The translations under genes were made by a program, and so were the position numbers. A model generated the notes under the pieces. That model was not told the DNA's origin. It saw only the letters and a program-made list of their open reading frames with translations, and did not search any database. From Thalassovita sp. (GTDB taxonomy: Bacteria; Pseudomonadota; Alphaproteobacteria; Rhodobacterales; Rhodobacteraceae): 64,000 nucleotides of DNA. Shown piece after piece: positions 43,910-52,643 of the stretch (positions are counted from its first letter, which is position 1; each line of letters begins with the position of its first letter). The stretch covers positions 3,249,998 through 3,313,997 of the forward strand of contig CP051233.1 of the NCBI GenBank assembly GCA_017792425.1, read 5' to 3'.

Positions 43910-44821
43910 ATGAACTGGATCACCAACTACGTCCGCCCGCGCATCAACTCCATCTTTTCGCGCCGCGAGGTGCCGGAAAACCTGTGGACGAAATGCGATG
44001 AATGCGGAACCATGCTGTTCCACCGCGAACTGACGGAAAACCTGAACGTCTGCACCGGCTGCGGCCACCACATGGCGATTTCCCCGCGCGACCGCTTTGC
44101 TGCGCTGTTCGACGGCGGGATTTTCCAGGAAATCGACGTGCCCGACCCCGTCACCGACCCGCTGCATTTCCGCGATCAGAAAAAATACCCCGACCGGATG
44201 AAGGCCGCGCAGAAATCCACCGGCGAAAAAGAGGCGATGCTGGTCGCCACCGGCGAAATCGGCCGCACCCCCATCGTGGCCGCGTGTCAGGACTTCAGCT
44301 TTATGGGCGGGTCGATGGGCATGTACGTGGGCAACGCGATCATCGCCGCCGCCGAGCGGGCGGTGGAACTGAACCGCCCGCTGATCCTGTTTTCCGCCGC
44401 CGGGGGCGCCCGCATGCAAGAGGGCATCCTGTCCCTGATGCAGATGCCGCGCACCACGGTGGCCGTCCAGATGCTGAAAGAGGCGGGCCTGCCCTATATC
44501 GTCGTGCTGACCCACCCCACCACCGGCGGCGTGACCGCATCCTACGCGATGCTGGGCGACGTGCAGATCGCCGAACCCAACGCGCTGATCTGCTTTGCCG
44601 GGCCGCGCGTGATCGAACAGACCATCCGTGAAAAGCTGCCCGAGGGCTTCCAGCGCGCCGAATACCTGCTGGATCACGGCATGCTGGATCGCGTCACCCC
44701 GCGCACGGAACTGCGCGCCGAACTGATCGCCATTACCCGGATGCTGACCGGGCAGCCCCCCGCCGTTGCTGGCGACCTGCCCGCCCCCGAAGAGGCGCCC
44801 AAGGCAGACGCCAAGAAATGA
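43910..44821 (+). CDS. accD: Acetyl-CoA carboxylase carboxyltransferase subunit beta AccD
   Basis: 303 residues. N-terminal four-Cys zinc finger C29/C32/C48/C51 (KCDECGTMLF...NVCTGCGHH), then the carboxyltransferase core with DFSFMGGSMGMYVGNAI, SAAGGARMQEGILSLMQMPR and LTHPTTGGVTASYAMLGDV. Works with AccA to make malonyl-CoA, the first step of fatty-acid synthesis. Overlaps folC by ATGA, the usual accD-folC pairing. Confidence 0.97.
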   Translation: MNWITNYVRPRINSIFSRREVPENLWTKCDECGTMLFHRELTENLNVCTGCGHHMAISPRDRFAALFDGGIFQEIDVPDPVTDPLHFRDQKKYPDRMKAAQKSTGEKEAMLVATGEIGRTPIVAACQDFSFMGGSMGMYVGNAIIAAAERAVELNRPLILFSAAGGARMQEGILSLMQMPRTTVAVQMLKEAGLPYIVVLTHPTTGGVTASYAMLGDVQIAEPNALICFAGPRVIEQTIREKLPEGFQRAEYLLDHGMLDRVTPRTELRAELIAITRMLTGQPPAVAGDLPAPEEAPKADAKK

Positions 44822-46092
44822 CCGGCCAGGGATCGGACGTCATCCTGCAACGGATGATGGCGCTGCACCCCAAGGTCATAGACCTGACGCTGGACCGGGT
44901 CTGGCGGTTGCTGGCGGCGCTGGACAACCCGCAGGACCGCTTGCCGCCGGTGATCCATATTGCCGGCACCAATGGCAAGGGGTCCACCCAGGCGATGATC
45001 CGCGCCGGGCTGGAAGCGGCAGGCAAAACGGTGCATGCCTATACCTCGCCGCATTTGGCGCGGTTCCACGAACGTATCCGGCTGGCCGGACAGCTGATTT
45101 CCGAGGATCACCTGACGCGGGTGCTGGACGAATGTTACGCCGCCAATGACGGTGGCAACATCACCTATTTCGAGATCACGACCTGCGCCGCCCTGCTGGC
45201 CTTTGCCCGCACGCCGGCGGATTTCACCTTGCTGGAGGTTGGGCTGGGCGGGCGGCTGGACGCCACCAACGTGATTGACACACCGGCCCTGACGATCATC
45301 ACCCCGGTATCCATCGACCACGAGGCCTTCCTGGGCGACACCCTGGCCAAGATCGCCGCCGAAAAGGCCGGGATCATGAAGCGCGGCGTGCCCTGTGTCG
45401 TCGGCCCACAACCCGACGAGGCGATGGAGGTCATCGAGGCGCAGGCCGCGCGACTGGGTGCGCCGCTGATCGCGCATGGCCAGCACTGGCATGTCTGGGA
45501 AGAACGCGGACGGCTGGTGTTTCAGGACGAGTCCGGCCTGCTGGATCTGCCGCTGCCCAACCTGCCCGGCGCGCACCAGTTGCAGAACGCGAGCGCGGCA
45601 CTGGCCGCACTGCGTCACCTGGGCCTCGGCGAACCCGCCTGCGAGGCCGCCGTGACCCGCGCCTTCTGGCCCGCGCGCATGCAGCGGCTGCAAACCGGCC
45701 CGCTGGTCGAGGCCGCTCCGCAGGCGGATCTGTGGCTGGACGGCGGCCACAACCCCGCTGCCGGTCAGGCGCTGGCCGCGTATCTGGCCAGCCTGCCCGC
45801 GCGCCCCACCTACCTGGTCTGCGGCATGCTGAACACCAAGGACATCGCGGGCTACCTGACTCCGATGGCGCCGCAGGTGACCCGGCTGACGGCTGTGTCC
45901 ATCCCCGGAGAAGCCAATACTCTGCCCGCCACCACCACGGCCGACGCCGCCCGGCGCGCCGGGATGCAGGCCGATACCGCCGACAGCGTGCTGGCCGCGG
46001 TGACAGAAATCGCCCAGTCAGCTCCGCACGCGCGCATCCTGATCTGCGGCTCTTTGTACCTGGCGGGGGCAATCCTGCGTGAAAACGGGTGA
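44818..46092 (+). CDS. folC: Folylpolyglutamate synthase/dihydrofolate synthase FolC
   Basis: 424 residues. Mur-ligase-type P-loop HIAGTNGKGSTQAMIRAGLE (K54), folate/ATP motifs YTSPHLARFHERIRLAGQLI and LLEVGLGGRLDATNVI, and carboxylated-Lys region EKAGIMKRGVPCVVGP. Adds glutamate to dihydropteroate or folates in the cytoplasm. Coupled to accD. Confidence 0.95.
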   Translation: MTGQGSDVILQRMMALHPKVIDLTLDRVWRLLAALDNPQDRLPPVIHIAGTNGKGSTQAMIRAGLEAAGKTVHAYTSPHLARFHERIRLAGQLISEDHLTRVLDECYAANDGGNITYFEITTCAALLAFARTPADFTLLEVGLGGRLDATNVIDTPALTIITPVSIDHEAFLGDTLAKIAAEKAGIMKRGVPCVVGPQPDEAMEVIEAQAARLGAPLIAHGQHWHVWEERGRLVFQDESGLLDLPLPNLPGAHQLQNASAALAALRHLGLGEPACEAAVTRAFWPARMQRLQTGPLVEAAPQADLWLDGGHNPAAGQALAAYLASLPARPTYLVCGMLNTKDIAGYLTPMAPQVTRLTAVSIPGEANTLPATTTADAARRAGMQADTADSVLAAVTEIAQSAPHARILICGSLYLAGAILRENG

Positions 46093-46119
46093 AAAGGAAT
46101 CGACGCGGGCCAAGGCCTG

Positions 46120-46149
46120 TTGACTGATTCGCTGCGATTCGCCTATGGT
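46120..46149 (+). promoter_or_regulatory. Sigma-70-like promoter of the small-RNA candidate
   Basis: TTGACT (46120-46125), 18-bp spacer, TATGGT (46144-46149), 28 bp after folC. Good -35, moderate -10. No protein-coding frame follows. Confidence 0.45.
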
Positions 46150-46155
46150 CGCTGC

Positions 46156-46250
46156 ATGTTTCCGGCAGGTCCGCCACCTTGGCGCACCCGCCACCCAAGT
46201 TAGACAGGCAGGCAAAAGAGGGGTCGGTTCAACGGCCCCCTTTTTATTTT
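46156..46250 (+). ncRNA. Candidate small RNA between folC and petC
   Basis: About 95 nt between a sigma-70-like promoter (46120-46149) and a Rho-independent terminator (stem 46220-46226 / 46233-46239, then CTTTTTATTTT). It contains no plausible ORF. The middle has C-rich single-stranded-looking segments (CACCCGCCACCCAAG) that could pair with ribosome sites. No known family is recognised. The same terminator could simply end the accD-folC transcript, so the RNA is a hypothesis. Confidence 0.35.
46220..46250 (+). terminator. Rho-independent terminator after folC / small-RNA candidate
   Basis: GGGGTCG / CGGCCCC stem (7 bp with one G-T), GTTCAA loop, followed by CTTTTTATTTT. Confidence 0.75.
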
Positions 46251-46343
46251 GCGCCTCCGCTAACCGGCTGGTGCCCGCCCGAGGACGCCGCCGCAGGCGA
46301 AGGACGAGATGTCCAGCGCGCGCGTAGCGCGCTCCGCATGAAA

Positions 46344-46369
46344 AAAGCCCCGCCAGGCGGCGGGGCTTT
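46344..46369 (-). terminator. Terminator of the petABC operon
   Basis: Perfect 11-bp stem AAAGCCCCGCC / GGCGGGGCTTT with a 4-nt loop, T-run on the minus strand (six A on plus at 46341-46346) and GTTTTT on the plus side, so usable in both directions. It ends 22 bp beyond the petC stop. Confidence 0.85.
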
Positions 46370-46390
46370 CGTTTTTCAATCCGACAGGGC

Positions 46391-47182
46391 TCAGGCCTTC
46401 TTGGCAGCTTTCTTGACCGGCGCCCAGATGCGCTTGTTGGTCAGGTACAGCAGCACCGACAGCACGGTCAGGAACAGCACGGCGACAAAACCGGCATGCT
46501 GGCGCGCCATCATCTTCGGCTCTGCGGTCCACATCAGGAAGGCCGCGATATCCTCGGCCTCGTGGTGCAGTTCATTGCTGTGCCCATCGGCGAATTCCAC
46601 GTCCTCACCGGACAGCGGCGGGGCCATTGCGATCCAGCCACCCGGGAAGGCCGTGTTGCCGTAGAAGGTGGTGCCCGCTTCCTCTTTCTCCTCGCCGGTG
46701 TAACCGGTCAGGATCGAGACGATGTATTCGGGGCCACCGATGCCGTTGAATAGCTGGCTGATACCGGTTCCGTAGGGACCGTGGAAGCCGGAACGAGCCT
46801 TGGCCATCAGCGACAGGTCAGGCGCCTTGGGGTCGCCGCCCTTGGGGAAGAAATCGGCCGGGGTACGCGGACGGTCGTCCTCCAGTTCGGCATCGTAGAC
46901 GTCGAACTGGGCCGCGTAGGCGCGCACCTGGTCTTCGGGCAGCTGCGGGCCACCTTCGTCCGCAAGGGTGCGGATCGGTACGAATTTCAGCCCGTGGCAA
47001 CCCGAGCAGACCTCGGTGAAGATCTGCAGGCCGCGTTGCAGCTGCATCTGGTCGTATTTGCCGAACGGACCTTCGAAGGAGAAGTCCACGTCATGAACGT
47101 GACCTGCATCCCCGGCGGCCAGTGCGCCACCAGCCGAAAGGGTCAGGGCGGCAACTGCGGTAATCGCGAGTTTCTTAAGCAT
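46391..47182 (-). CDS. petC: Cytochrome c1 PetC
   Basis: 263 residues. Signal peptide to about A23; heme-binding C59-S-G-C62-H63 (EVCSGCHGLKFVP); C-terminal membrane anchor (FVAVLFLTVLSVLLYLTNKR) and Lys-rich tail (KKAAKKA). Subunit of the bc1 complex; passes electrons to soluble or membrane cytochrome c. Third gene of petABC. Confidence 0.96.
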   Translation of the reverse strand: MLKKLAITAVAALTLSAGGALAAGDAGHVHDVDFSFEGPFGKYDQMQLQRGLQIFTEVCSGCHGLKFVPIRTLADEGGPQLPEDQVRAYAAQFDVYDAELEDDRPRTPADFFPKGGDPKAPDLSLMAKARSGFHGPYGTGISQLFNGIGGPEYIVSILTGYTGEEKEEAGTTFYGNTAFPGGWIAMAPPLSGEDVEFADGHSNELHHEAEDIAAFLMWTAEPKMMARQHAGFVAVLFLTVLSVLLYLTNKRIWAPVKKAAKKA

Positions 47183-47198
47183 TATCCCGTTTCCTTAC

Positions 47199-48512
47199 TT
47201 ATTCGGCAGGCTTGCCATAGTGGTCGTTGAAGTCTTCCTCGATCGTGGCCGGCATTGCGGTCGGCTTTTCGATCACACCCAGCAGCGGCAGGATGACCAG
47301 GAAGTAGGCGAACCAGTAGGTCGCGCCGATCAGCGAGATGGTCGAGTACGGCGGTTCGGCAGGCATTGCGCCGGCCCACATCAGGACCACGAAGTCGACG
47401 GCCAGCAGCCAGAACCACCACTTGAACATCGGGCGGTAACGGCCCGAACGCACGCGCGAGGTGTCCAGCCAGGGGGCCAGGGCCATCACGGCGATGGCGC
47501 CGAACATGGCCAGCACGCCGAAGAACTTGGCGTCGACGATGCCGCCGGTGATCCAGCTTGCGAACATCACCACCCAGACGTCGCCGGTGAAGGCGCGCAG
47601 GATCGCGTAGAAGGGCAGGAAGTACCATTCCGGCACGATGTGTGCGGGGGTCGCCAGCGGGTTCGCCTCGATGTAGTTGTCGGGGTGACCCAGGTAGTTC
47701 GGCATGAAGCCGACGATGGCAAAGAAAACCAGCAGCACAACGGCCAGGGCAAACACGTCCTTGATCACGAAGTAGGGCCAGAACGGAACGGTGTCCTTCT
47801 CGGCCTCTGCCTTGGAACCACGACGCACGTCAACACCGGTGGGGTTGTTGTTGCCGGTGGTGTGGAACGCCCAGATGTGGACCGCGACCAGCGCGGCAAT
47901 CACGAAGGGCAGCAGGTAGTGCAGCGAGAAGAAGCGGTTCAGCGTGGCGTTGTCCACGGCCGGTCCGCCCAGCAGCCAGGTCTGGATCGGTTCGCCAATG
48001 AACGGGATCGCGCCGAACAGGCCGGTGATCACGGTCGCCCCCCAGAAGGACATCTGGCCCCAGGGCAGAACGTAGCCCATGAACGCCGTGCCCATCATGC
48101 ACAGGTAGATCAGCATACCGATGATCCAGGTGATCTCGCGCGGGGCCTTGTACGACCCGTAGTAGAGGCCACGGAAGATGTGCAGGTAGACGGCAACGAA
48201 GAACAGCGAGGCGCCGTTGGCGTGCAGGTAACGCAGCATGTGGCCACCGTTCACGTCGCGCATGATGTGTTCAACCGAGGCGAAGGCCAGCGAAACGTGC
48301 GGGGTGTAGTGCATCACCAGAACAATGCCGGTGACGATCTGCAGTGCAAGGCAGAAGGTCAGGATGATACCCCAAATCCACATCCAGTTCAGGTTCTTCG
48401 GAGTGGGGATCATGATGGTGTCATAGAGAAGGCCCACGATGGGAAGGCGCGAATGCAGCCACTTCTCGGCGCCCGTTTTGGGCTCGTAATGATCGTGCGG
48501 AATGCCGGACAT
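47199..48512 (-). CDS. petB: Cytochrome b PetB
   Basis: 437 residues with eight membrane helices. Heme-ligand His regions are seen in GGHMLRYLHANGASLFFVAV / YLHIFRGLYYG and LLPFVIAALVAVHIWAFHTT; the Qo-site PEWY motif is intact (HIVPEWYFLPFYAILRAF). Core of the cytochrome bc1 complex. A petBC fusion is not present; petC is separate, 16 bp downstream. Confidence 0.97.
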   Translation of the reverse strand: MSGIPHDHYEPKTGAEKWLHSRLPIVGLLYDTIMIPTPKNLNWMWIWGIILTFCLALQIVTGIVLVMHYTPHVSLAFASVEHIMRDVNGGHMLRYLHANGASLFFVAVYLHIFRGLYYGSYKAPREITWIIGMLIYLCMMGTAFMGYVLPWGQMSFWGATVITGLFGAIPFIGEPIQTWLLGGPAVDNATLNRFFSLHYLLPFVIAALVAVHIWAFHTTGNNNPTGVDVRRGSKAEAEKDTVPFWPYFVIKDVFALAVVLLVFFAIVGFMPNYLGHPDNYIEANPLATPAHIVPEWYFLPFYAILRAFTGDVWVVMFASWITGGIVDAKFFGVLAMFGAIAVMALAPWLDTSRVRSGRYRPMFKWWFWLLAVDFVVLMWAGAMPAEPPYSTISLIGATYWFAYFLVILPLLGVIEKPTAMPATIEEDFNDHYGKPAE

Positions 48513-48524
48513 GTTCGCGTTTCC

Positions 48525-49085
48525 TTATCCCAGTTTGATCGTGGTTTCGTCTTCGAACGCAGCGACGGGGATGTCGAGGTTCCGCGGAGCCGGTCCTTTG
48601 CGGATGCGGCCAGAGGTGTCGTAGTGAGAGCCGTGGCACGGGCAGAACCAGCCACCGAAATCACCCGAGGCGTTGCCGATCGGCACGCAGCCCAGATGGG
48701 TGCAAACACCGATCATCACCAGCCATTCGCCGGCTTCGTCCAGCGAACGGTTGGCGTCCGACGCGTCGGCGCCCGGTTTGTTCTTGTTCTGCGCGGAGGC
48801 GTCGATCAGCGTGGCGCTGTCGTCAGCGCGGGCGGCGGCGATCTCTTCCTCGGTCCGGCGGCGGATGAACACCGGTTTGCCCAGCCATTTCACCGTCAGC
48901 TGCGTCCCGGTTTCGACACCGGAAACGTCAACGCGGATCGAGGCCAGCGCCTGCACGTCTGCGGAGGGGTTCATCTGATTGACAAGCGGCCAGACGGCAG
49001 CACCCGTCGCCACGGCGCCTGCACCGGCGGTGGCGTAGTACAGGAAATCCCTGCGGGTGCCTTCGTGATCTTCTGCGTGGGACAC
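48525..49085 (-). CDS. petA: Rieske iron-sulfur protein PetA
   Basis: 186 residues from a GTG start (49085) with GGAG 12 bp upstream. A Tat-type N-terminus (RRDFLYYATAGAGAVATG) forms the membrane anchor. Cluster boxes C128-T-H130-L-G-C133 and C148-P-C150-H151-G-S. ISP of the bc1 complex. The GTG start is chosen because a Tat R-R-D-F signal follows directly and longer readings are not conserved. Confidence 0.96.
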   Translation of the reverse strand: MSHAEDHEGTRRDFLYYATAGAGAVATGAAVWPLVNQMNPSADVQALASIRVDVSGVETGTQLTVKWLGKPVFIRRRTEEEIAAARADDSATLIDASAQNKNKPGADASDANRSLDEAGEWLVMIGVCTHLGCVPIGNASGDFGGWFCPCHGSHYDTSGRIRKGPAPRNLDIPVAAFEDETTIKLG

Positions 49086-49350
49086 GAGGTTTTCTCCATT
49101 TTTCGGCCGAAACCGGCCTATACGACGTAGGGCCGCGGGGGACGCAGCCTTTCCGTGGCGGTATTTAGCGGGGGATTCCCGTTCAGTCCAGCAGACAATG
49201 CCGCTTGGACGCGATGTATTCGCAACAGGTGCGCATGTGTCGCGCTTGAAGGGCCGATCCGACGGGTCTATCCTTTGGAAAAGCTGAAATTTGATGCCCG
49301 GACAACGCGCGAGTCGCGAGTGGACTGGCAATTTGGAATGGAATTATCCC

Positions 49351-50004
49351 ATGTTCAGGACACTGACACTTGCCTTGACCGCCGTCGCCGCGCTGGCCGG
49401 GCCCGCGCTGGCGGAGATTGAAATTGACCTGTACCTGGGCGGCGAACAGCCCGGCGGCAGCAACGTGTCCGGCACCGCCGTGCCGGTCGGCGCGGTAGAT
49501 GCCGATATTGATTGGGATGGCAAATCCGATGTGATGCCGCCCTATTACGGCGCACGCGCGGTGTACTGGATGCCGTCCAACATCGGCTGGGGGCTGGAGT
49601 TCAGCCACAACAAGGTCTATGCGCCGGACGCCCAGATGACCGCTGCCGGGTTCGACCGGATGGAACTGACCGACGGGCACAACCTGATCACCCTGAACGT
49701 GATGAAACGCTGGCCGGGCCAGTGGGGTAGCCTGACGCCCTTTGTCGGTGCGGGTCTGGGCGTGGCCCTGCCGCATGTGGATATCGAACCGACTGGCGGC
49801 GCGCACACGCTGGGATACCAGATGACCGGCCCGGCGCTGCGGCTGCTGGCCGGTGTGCGATACCAGATCACCGATCACTGGTCGGTGTTCGGGGAATACC
49901 AATTCACCTGGTCGGACAACGAGATTGATCTGGATGGCGGCGGCAGCCTGTCCACCACCATCACCTCGAACGCGGTCAACATCGGGGTTGGCTTCGCCTT
50001 CTGA
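49351..50004 (+). CDS. Outer-membrane beta-barrel protein (OmpA-like/OmpW-like 8-strand type)
   Basis: 217 residues. Signal peptide ending GPALA (residue 21). Mature part alternates aromatic and polar residues with Gly turns (YYGARAVYWMPSNIGWGLEF, PFVGAGLGVALPHVDIEPTG) and ends in NIGVGFAF with a C-terminal Phe, the BamA recognition form. Resembles lipid A- or OmpW-like small barrels; no enzymatic residues are seen. Followed by a strong terminator. Confidence 0.78.
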   Translation: MFRTLTLALTAVAALAGPALAEIEIDLYLGGEQPGGSNVSGTAVPVGAVDADIDWDGKSDVMPPYYGARAVYWMPSNIGWGLEFSHNKVYAPDAQMTAAGFDRMELTDGHNLITLNVMKRWPGQWGSLTPFVGAGLGVALPHVDIEPTGGAHTLGYQMTGPALRLLAGVRYQITDHWSVFGEYQFTWSDNEIDLDGGGSLSTTITSNAVNIGVGFAF

Positions 50005-50025
50005 TTCGAGGGTGCCGAGTTAAAG

Positions 50026-50056
50026 AAGGCCCTGCCGGACGCACCGGCGGGGCCTT
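50026..50056 (+). terminator. Terminator after the beta-barrel gene
   Basis: 13-bp stem AAGGCCCTGCCGG / CCGGCGGGGCCTT (one mismatch), followed by TTCATTT. It lies between convergent genes. Confidence 0.8.
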
Positions 50057-50074
50057 TTCATTTATGGGCAGGGT

Positions 50075-50677
50075 TTATTCCGGTGCGGTCGCCTTCATGC
50101 TGTCGCGTTCGGAAAACACCGCGTACCAGTCATCCAGCGCACCACGCCCGGCCCGCCAGTTGCGTGCGCCGTGGCGGAAATCCAGATACCCCAGCGCACA
50201 ACCCACCGCGATCTGGCCCATGTTCAGGGGACCGTTCAGGTGGCCCATCCAGCGTTCGTTCAGCGCGTCCAGCCCGCCTGTGACCTTGCCCCATTGGGCC
50301 TCTACCCATTCGTCATAGACCATGTGGTGCGGGCGGACGCGGGATTCGTAGACCATCAGAACGGCGGCATCCATGATACCATCCGCCGTTGCCTCCAGCG
50401 TCAGAATTTCCCAGATGGAATCCGCCGGGTACAGTCCGGCCTTGGCCCGGTCGTCGAGGTAACGGCAGATTACCCGGCTATCATAGATCGCCGGACCGTC
50501 AGAACGGATCAGGGCCGGGATTTTGCCCATAGGGTTGGCGGTGCGCACCTCTGGCGGGGTGGAAACAGGGGTGGTGGCCACGGGCATCAGCTCTACATCA
50601 TTGGCCTGGCCGGTTTCGTGCAGCAGTACCCGCACTTTGCGCACGAAGGGCGAGGCGGCAGAATAGACAAGTTTCAT
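50075..50677 (-). CDS. Glutathione S-transferase family protein
   Basis: 200 residues. Thioredoxin-fold N-domain with SPFVRKVRVLLHETGQ (Ser/Pro active-site loop), NPMGKIPALI (cis-Pro) and YDSRVICRYLDD (glutathione Ser/Asp), then an all-helical C-domain ending GYLDFRHGARNWRAG. Cytoplasmic detoxification or lyase role; substrate not predictable. 56 bp downstream of the PaiB-like gene. Confidence 0.9.
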   Translation of the reverse strand: MKLVYSAASPFVRKVRVLLHETGQANDVELMPVATTPVSTPPEVRTANPMGKIPALIRSDGPAIYDSRVICRYLDDRAKAGLYPADSIWEILTLEATADGIMDAAVLMVYESRVRPHHMVYDEWVEAQWGKVTGGLDALNERWMGHLNGPLNMGQIAVGCALGYLDFRHGARNWRAGRGALDDWYAVFSERDSMKATAPE

Positions 50678-50733
50678 GGGCTTACCCTCTATTGGCTCCG
50701 GGAAAGATTACGAGCGGTTGCGCGCCCTGTCCA

Positions 50734-51357
50734 TCATTCCTGAACCGGGGGATTGCGCATCAGGGCGGCCAGTTCGGGCAGCCCGGTCCCCAGCCCATGC
50801 ACGGCCACGCCTTCCGCCGCGCCCAGCCGTGCCGAATCGACCTTGTTCTGGGTCAGTTTCCAGGTTCCCTGCACATCGGCGAGGTCCATCGCACAAGGCA
50901 CGATCTGGCGCATCAAGCGGTCCAGCGGCTCGGCGGGCATCTTGGCGGTTTTCCAGATCGGTTTCGGGGCAAGTTTGCTTTCAAACCGGTCCGAGAGTTT
51001 TTCCAGCACCGCCAACAGATCGTCCTGCGGCAGTAATTCCGCCGGGCCGGACAGGTGGACGGCGACATAGTTCCATGTCGGCACCTGATCGTCGATTCCG
51101 TACCAGTCGGGCGAGATATAAGAGTGCGGGCCCTGCACGGCCAGCTTGGCCGGGGTCGGGGATTTCAGCACCCGCGCGATGGGGTTGGACCGGACAAGGT
51201 GGAACAGCACCCGCCCTTCCTCGATCACGAAGGGGATGTGGCTGAGCAGAGGCATGCCATCCTCGCCTGCCACCGCCAGCACCCCGAATCCGGTGTCGGC
51301 GGCGAATTGCAGGTTCCGGTCGGGCTGAACATAGCGGTAGGCGGGATTGGGGTGCAT
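50734..51357 (-). CDS. FMN-binding negative transcriptional regulator, PaiB-like
   Basis: 207 residues from the ATG at 51357 (MHPNPAYRYVQPDRNLQFAA). Split-barrel flavin fold with LAVQGPHSYISPDWYGIDDQ, VPTWNYVAVHLSGPAELL and a C-terminal dimer helix; PaiB-like family, often annotated FMN-binding regulators or detoxifying oxidoreductases. Downstream gst on the same strand. Actual DNA binding unproven. Confidence 0.85.
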   Translation of the reverse strand: MHPNPAYRYVQPDRNLQFAADTGFGVLAVAGEDGMPLLSHIPFVIEEGRVLFHLVRSNPIARVLKSPTPAKLAVQGPHSYISPDWYGIDDQVPTWNYVAVHLSGPAELLPQDDLLAVLEKLSDRFESKLAPKPIWKTAKMPAEPLDRLMRQIVPCAMDLADVQGTWKLTQNKVDSARLGAAEGVAVHGLGTGLPELAALMRNPPVQE

Positions 51358-51386
51358 GGCGTTTGTCCTTCTGGTTCGAAGCGACG

Positions 51387-52643
51387 TTACACCAGCAGAT
51401 TGATCCCGTCGCGCCCCGAAATCAGCGCCTGAACGATCGCGCCTTCGGGCTGGTCGGCGGCAAAGTGGACCTCGGCGAACTGTTCGGTGCGGCCCATGCG
51501 GGGGCTTTCCATCAGCACCTTGTGGCGCTGGCCGATCTGGGCATCCAGATGCAGGCCGACCCGACGGTCCCCGGCATCGCGCAGGGCGGCGGCACGGGCC
51601 TTGATCGCGCGCCCATCCACCTGGGGCATCCGCGCGGCGGGGGTGCCGGGGCGCGGGCTGTAGGGGAAAACGTGCAGCCATGTCAGGTGGCAGTCATCCA
51701 CCAACCGCAGCGAGTTTTCGAAATGCGCGTCGGTTTCCGTGGGGAAGCCCGCGATGATATCCGCGCCAAAGGTCATGTCCGGGCGCAGTTTCAACGCATC
51801 TTCGCAGAATCGGATGGCGTCATCGCGCAGGTGGCGGCGCTTCATCCGTTTCAGGATCAGATCGTCCCCGTGCTGCAACGACAGGTGCAGATGCGGCATC
51901 AGGCGCGGTTCGGTCGCGATAGCCTGCATCAGGTTTTCGTCCACCTCGATTGAATCGATAGAACTGATCCGCAGGCGCGGCAGGTCCGGCACCAGTTTCA
52001 GGATGCGCATGACCAGATCGCCCAGTTTCGGCTGCGCGGGCAGGTCCGCGCCCCAACTGGTCAGGTCCACGCCGGTCAGCACGACCTCGTTGAAGCCCTT
52101 GTCCACCAGCCGGCTGATCTGGTCCACCACCACGCCCGCAGGGACAGACCGGGAATTGCCCCGGCCATAGGGAATGATGCAGAAGGTGCAGCGGTGATCG
52201 CAGCCGTTCTGGACCTGCACATAGGCGCGGTGACGGCCGAACCCGTCGATCAGGTGGCCAGCCGTTTCGGTGACGGACATGATGTCATCGACCTGCACCC
52301 GTTCGGTATCGCCCACGAAATCGGGGCCCATCGCCTGCCACGTTTCCGGCTGCATCTTTTCGTGGTTGCCGATGACCACGTCCACCTCGGCCATGCCGGC
52401 AAAAGTTTCCGGTTCGGTCTGGGCGGCACAGCCGGTGACGATCAGCTTTGCATGCGGGTTTTCGCGCCGCAGCTTGCGGATTTCCTGTCGGGCCTTGCGG
52501 ACGGCTTCGGACGTGACGGCGCAGGTGTTGACGATCACCGCCCCTTCTATCCCGGCCTGTTCGGCCAGTTCCTTCATCGCCTCGGTCTCATAGGCGTTCA
52601 GGCGGCACCCGAGAGTGGCAAAGACAGGGGGCTTGGCGGTCAT
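51387..52643 (-). CDS. mtaB: tRNA t6A37 methylthiotransferase MtaB
   Basis: 418 residues. N-terminal UPF0004 domain with three cluster Cys (C13 in LGCRLN, C41 in NTCAVT, C72 in TGCAAQ) and radical-SAM C148/C152/C155 (NGCDHRCTFCIIPYGRG). MtaB-like pattern: NSRSVPAGVVVDQISRLVDK. Converts t6A to ms2t6A at tRNA position 37. Overlaps the dapF stop by ATGA. Confidence 0.94.
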   Translation of the reverse strand: MTAKPPVFATLGCRLNAYETEAMKELAEQAGIEGAVIVNTCAVTSEAVRKARQEIRKLRRENPHAKLIVTGCAAQTEPETFAGMAEVDVVIGNHEKMQPETWQAMGPDFVGDTERVQVDDIMSVTETAGHLIDGFGRHRAYVQVQNGCDHRCTFCIIPYGRGNSRSVPAGVVVDQISRLVDKGFNEVVLTGVDLTSWGADLPAQPKLGDLVMRILKLVPDLPRLRISSIDSIEVDENLMQAIATEPRLMPHLHLSLQHGDDLILKRMKRRHLRDDAIRFCEDALKLRPDMTFGADIIAGFPTETDAHFENSLRLVDDCHLTWLHVFPYSPRPGTPAARMPQVDGRAIKARAAALRDAGDRRVGLHLDAQIGQRHKVLMESPRMGRTEQFAEVHFAADQPEGAIVQALISGRDGINLLV

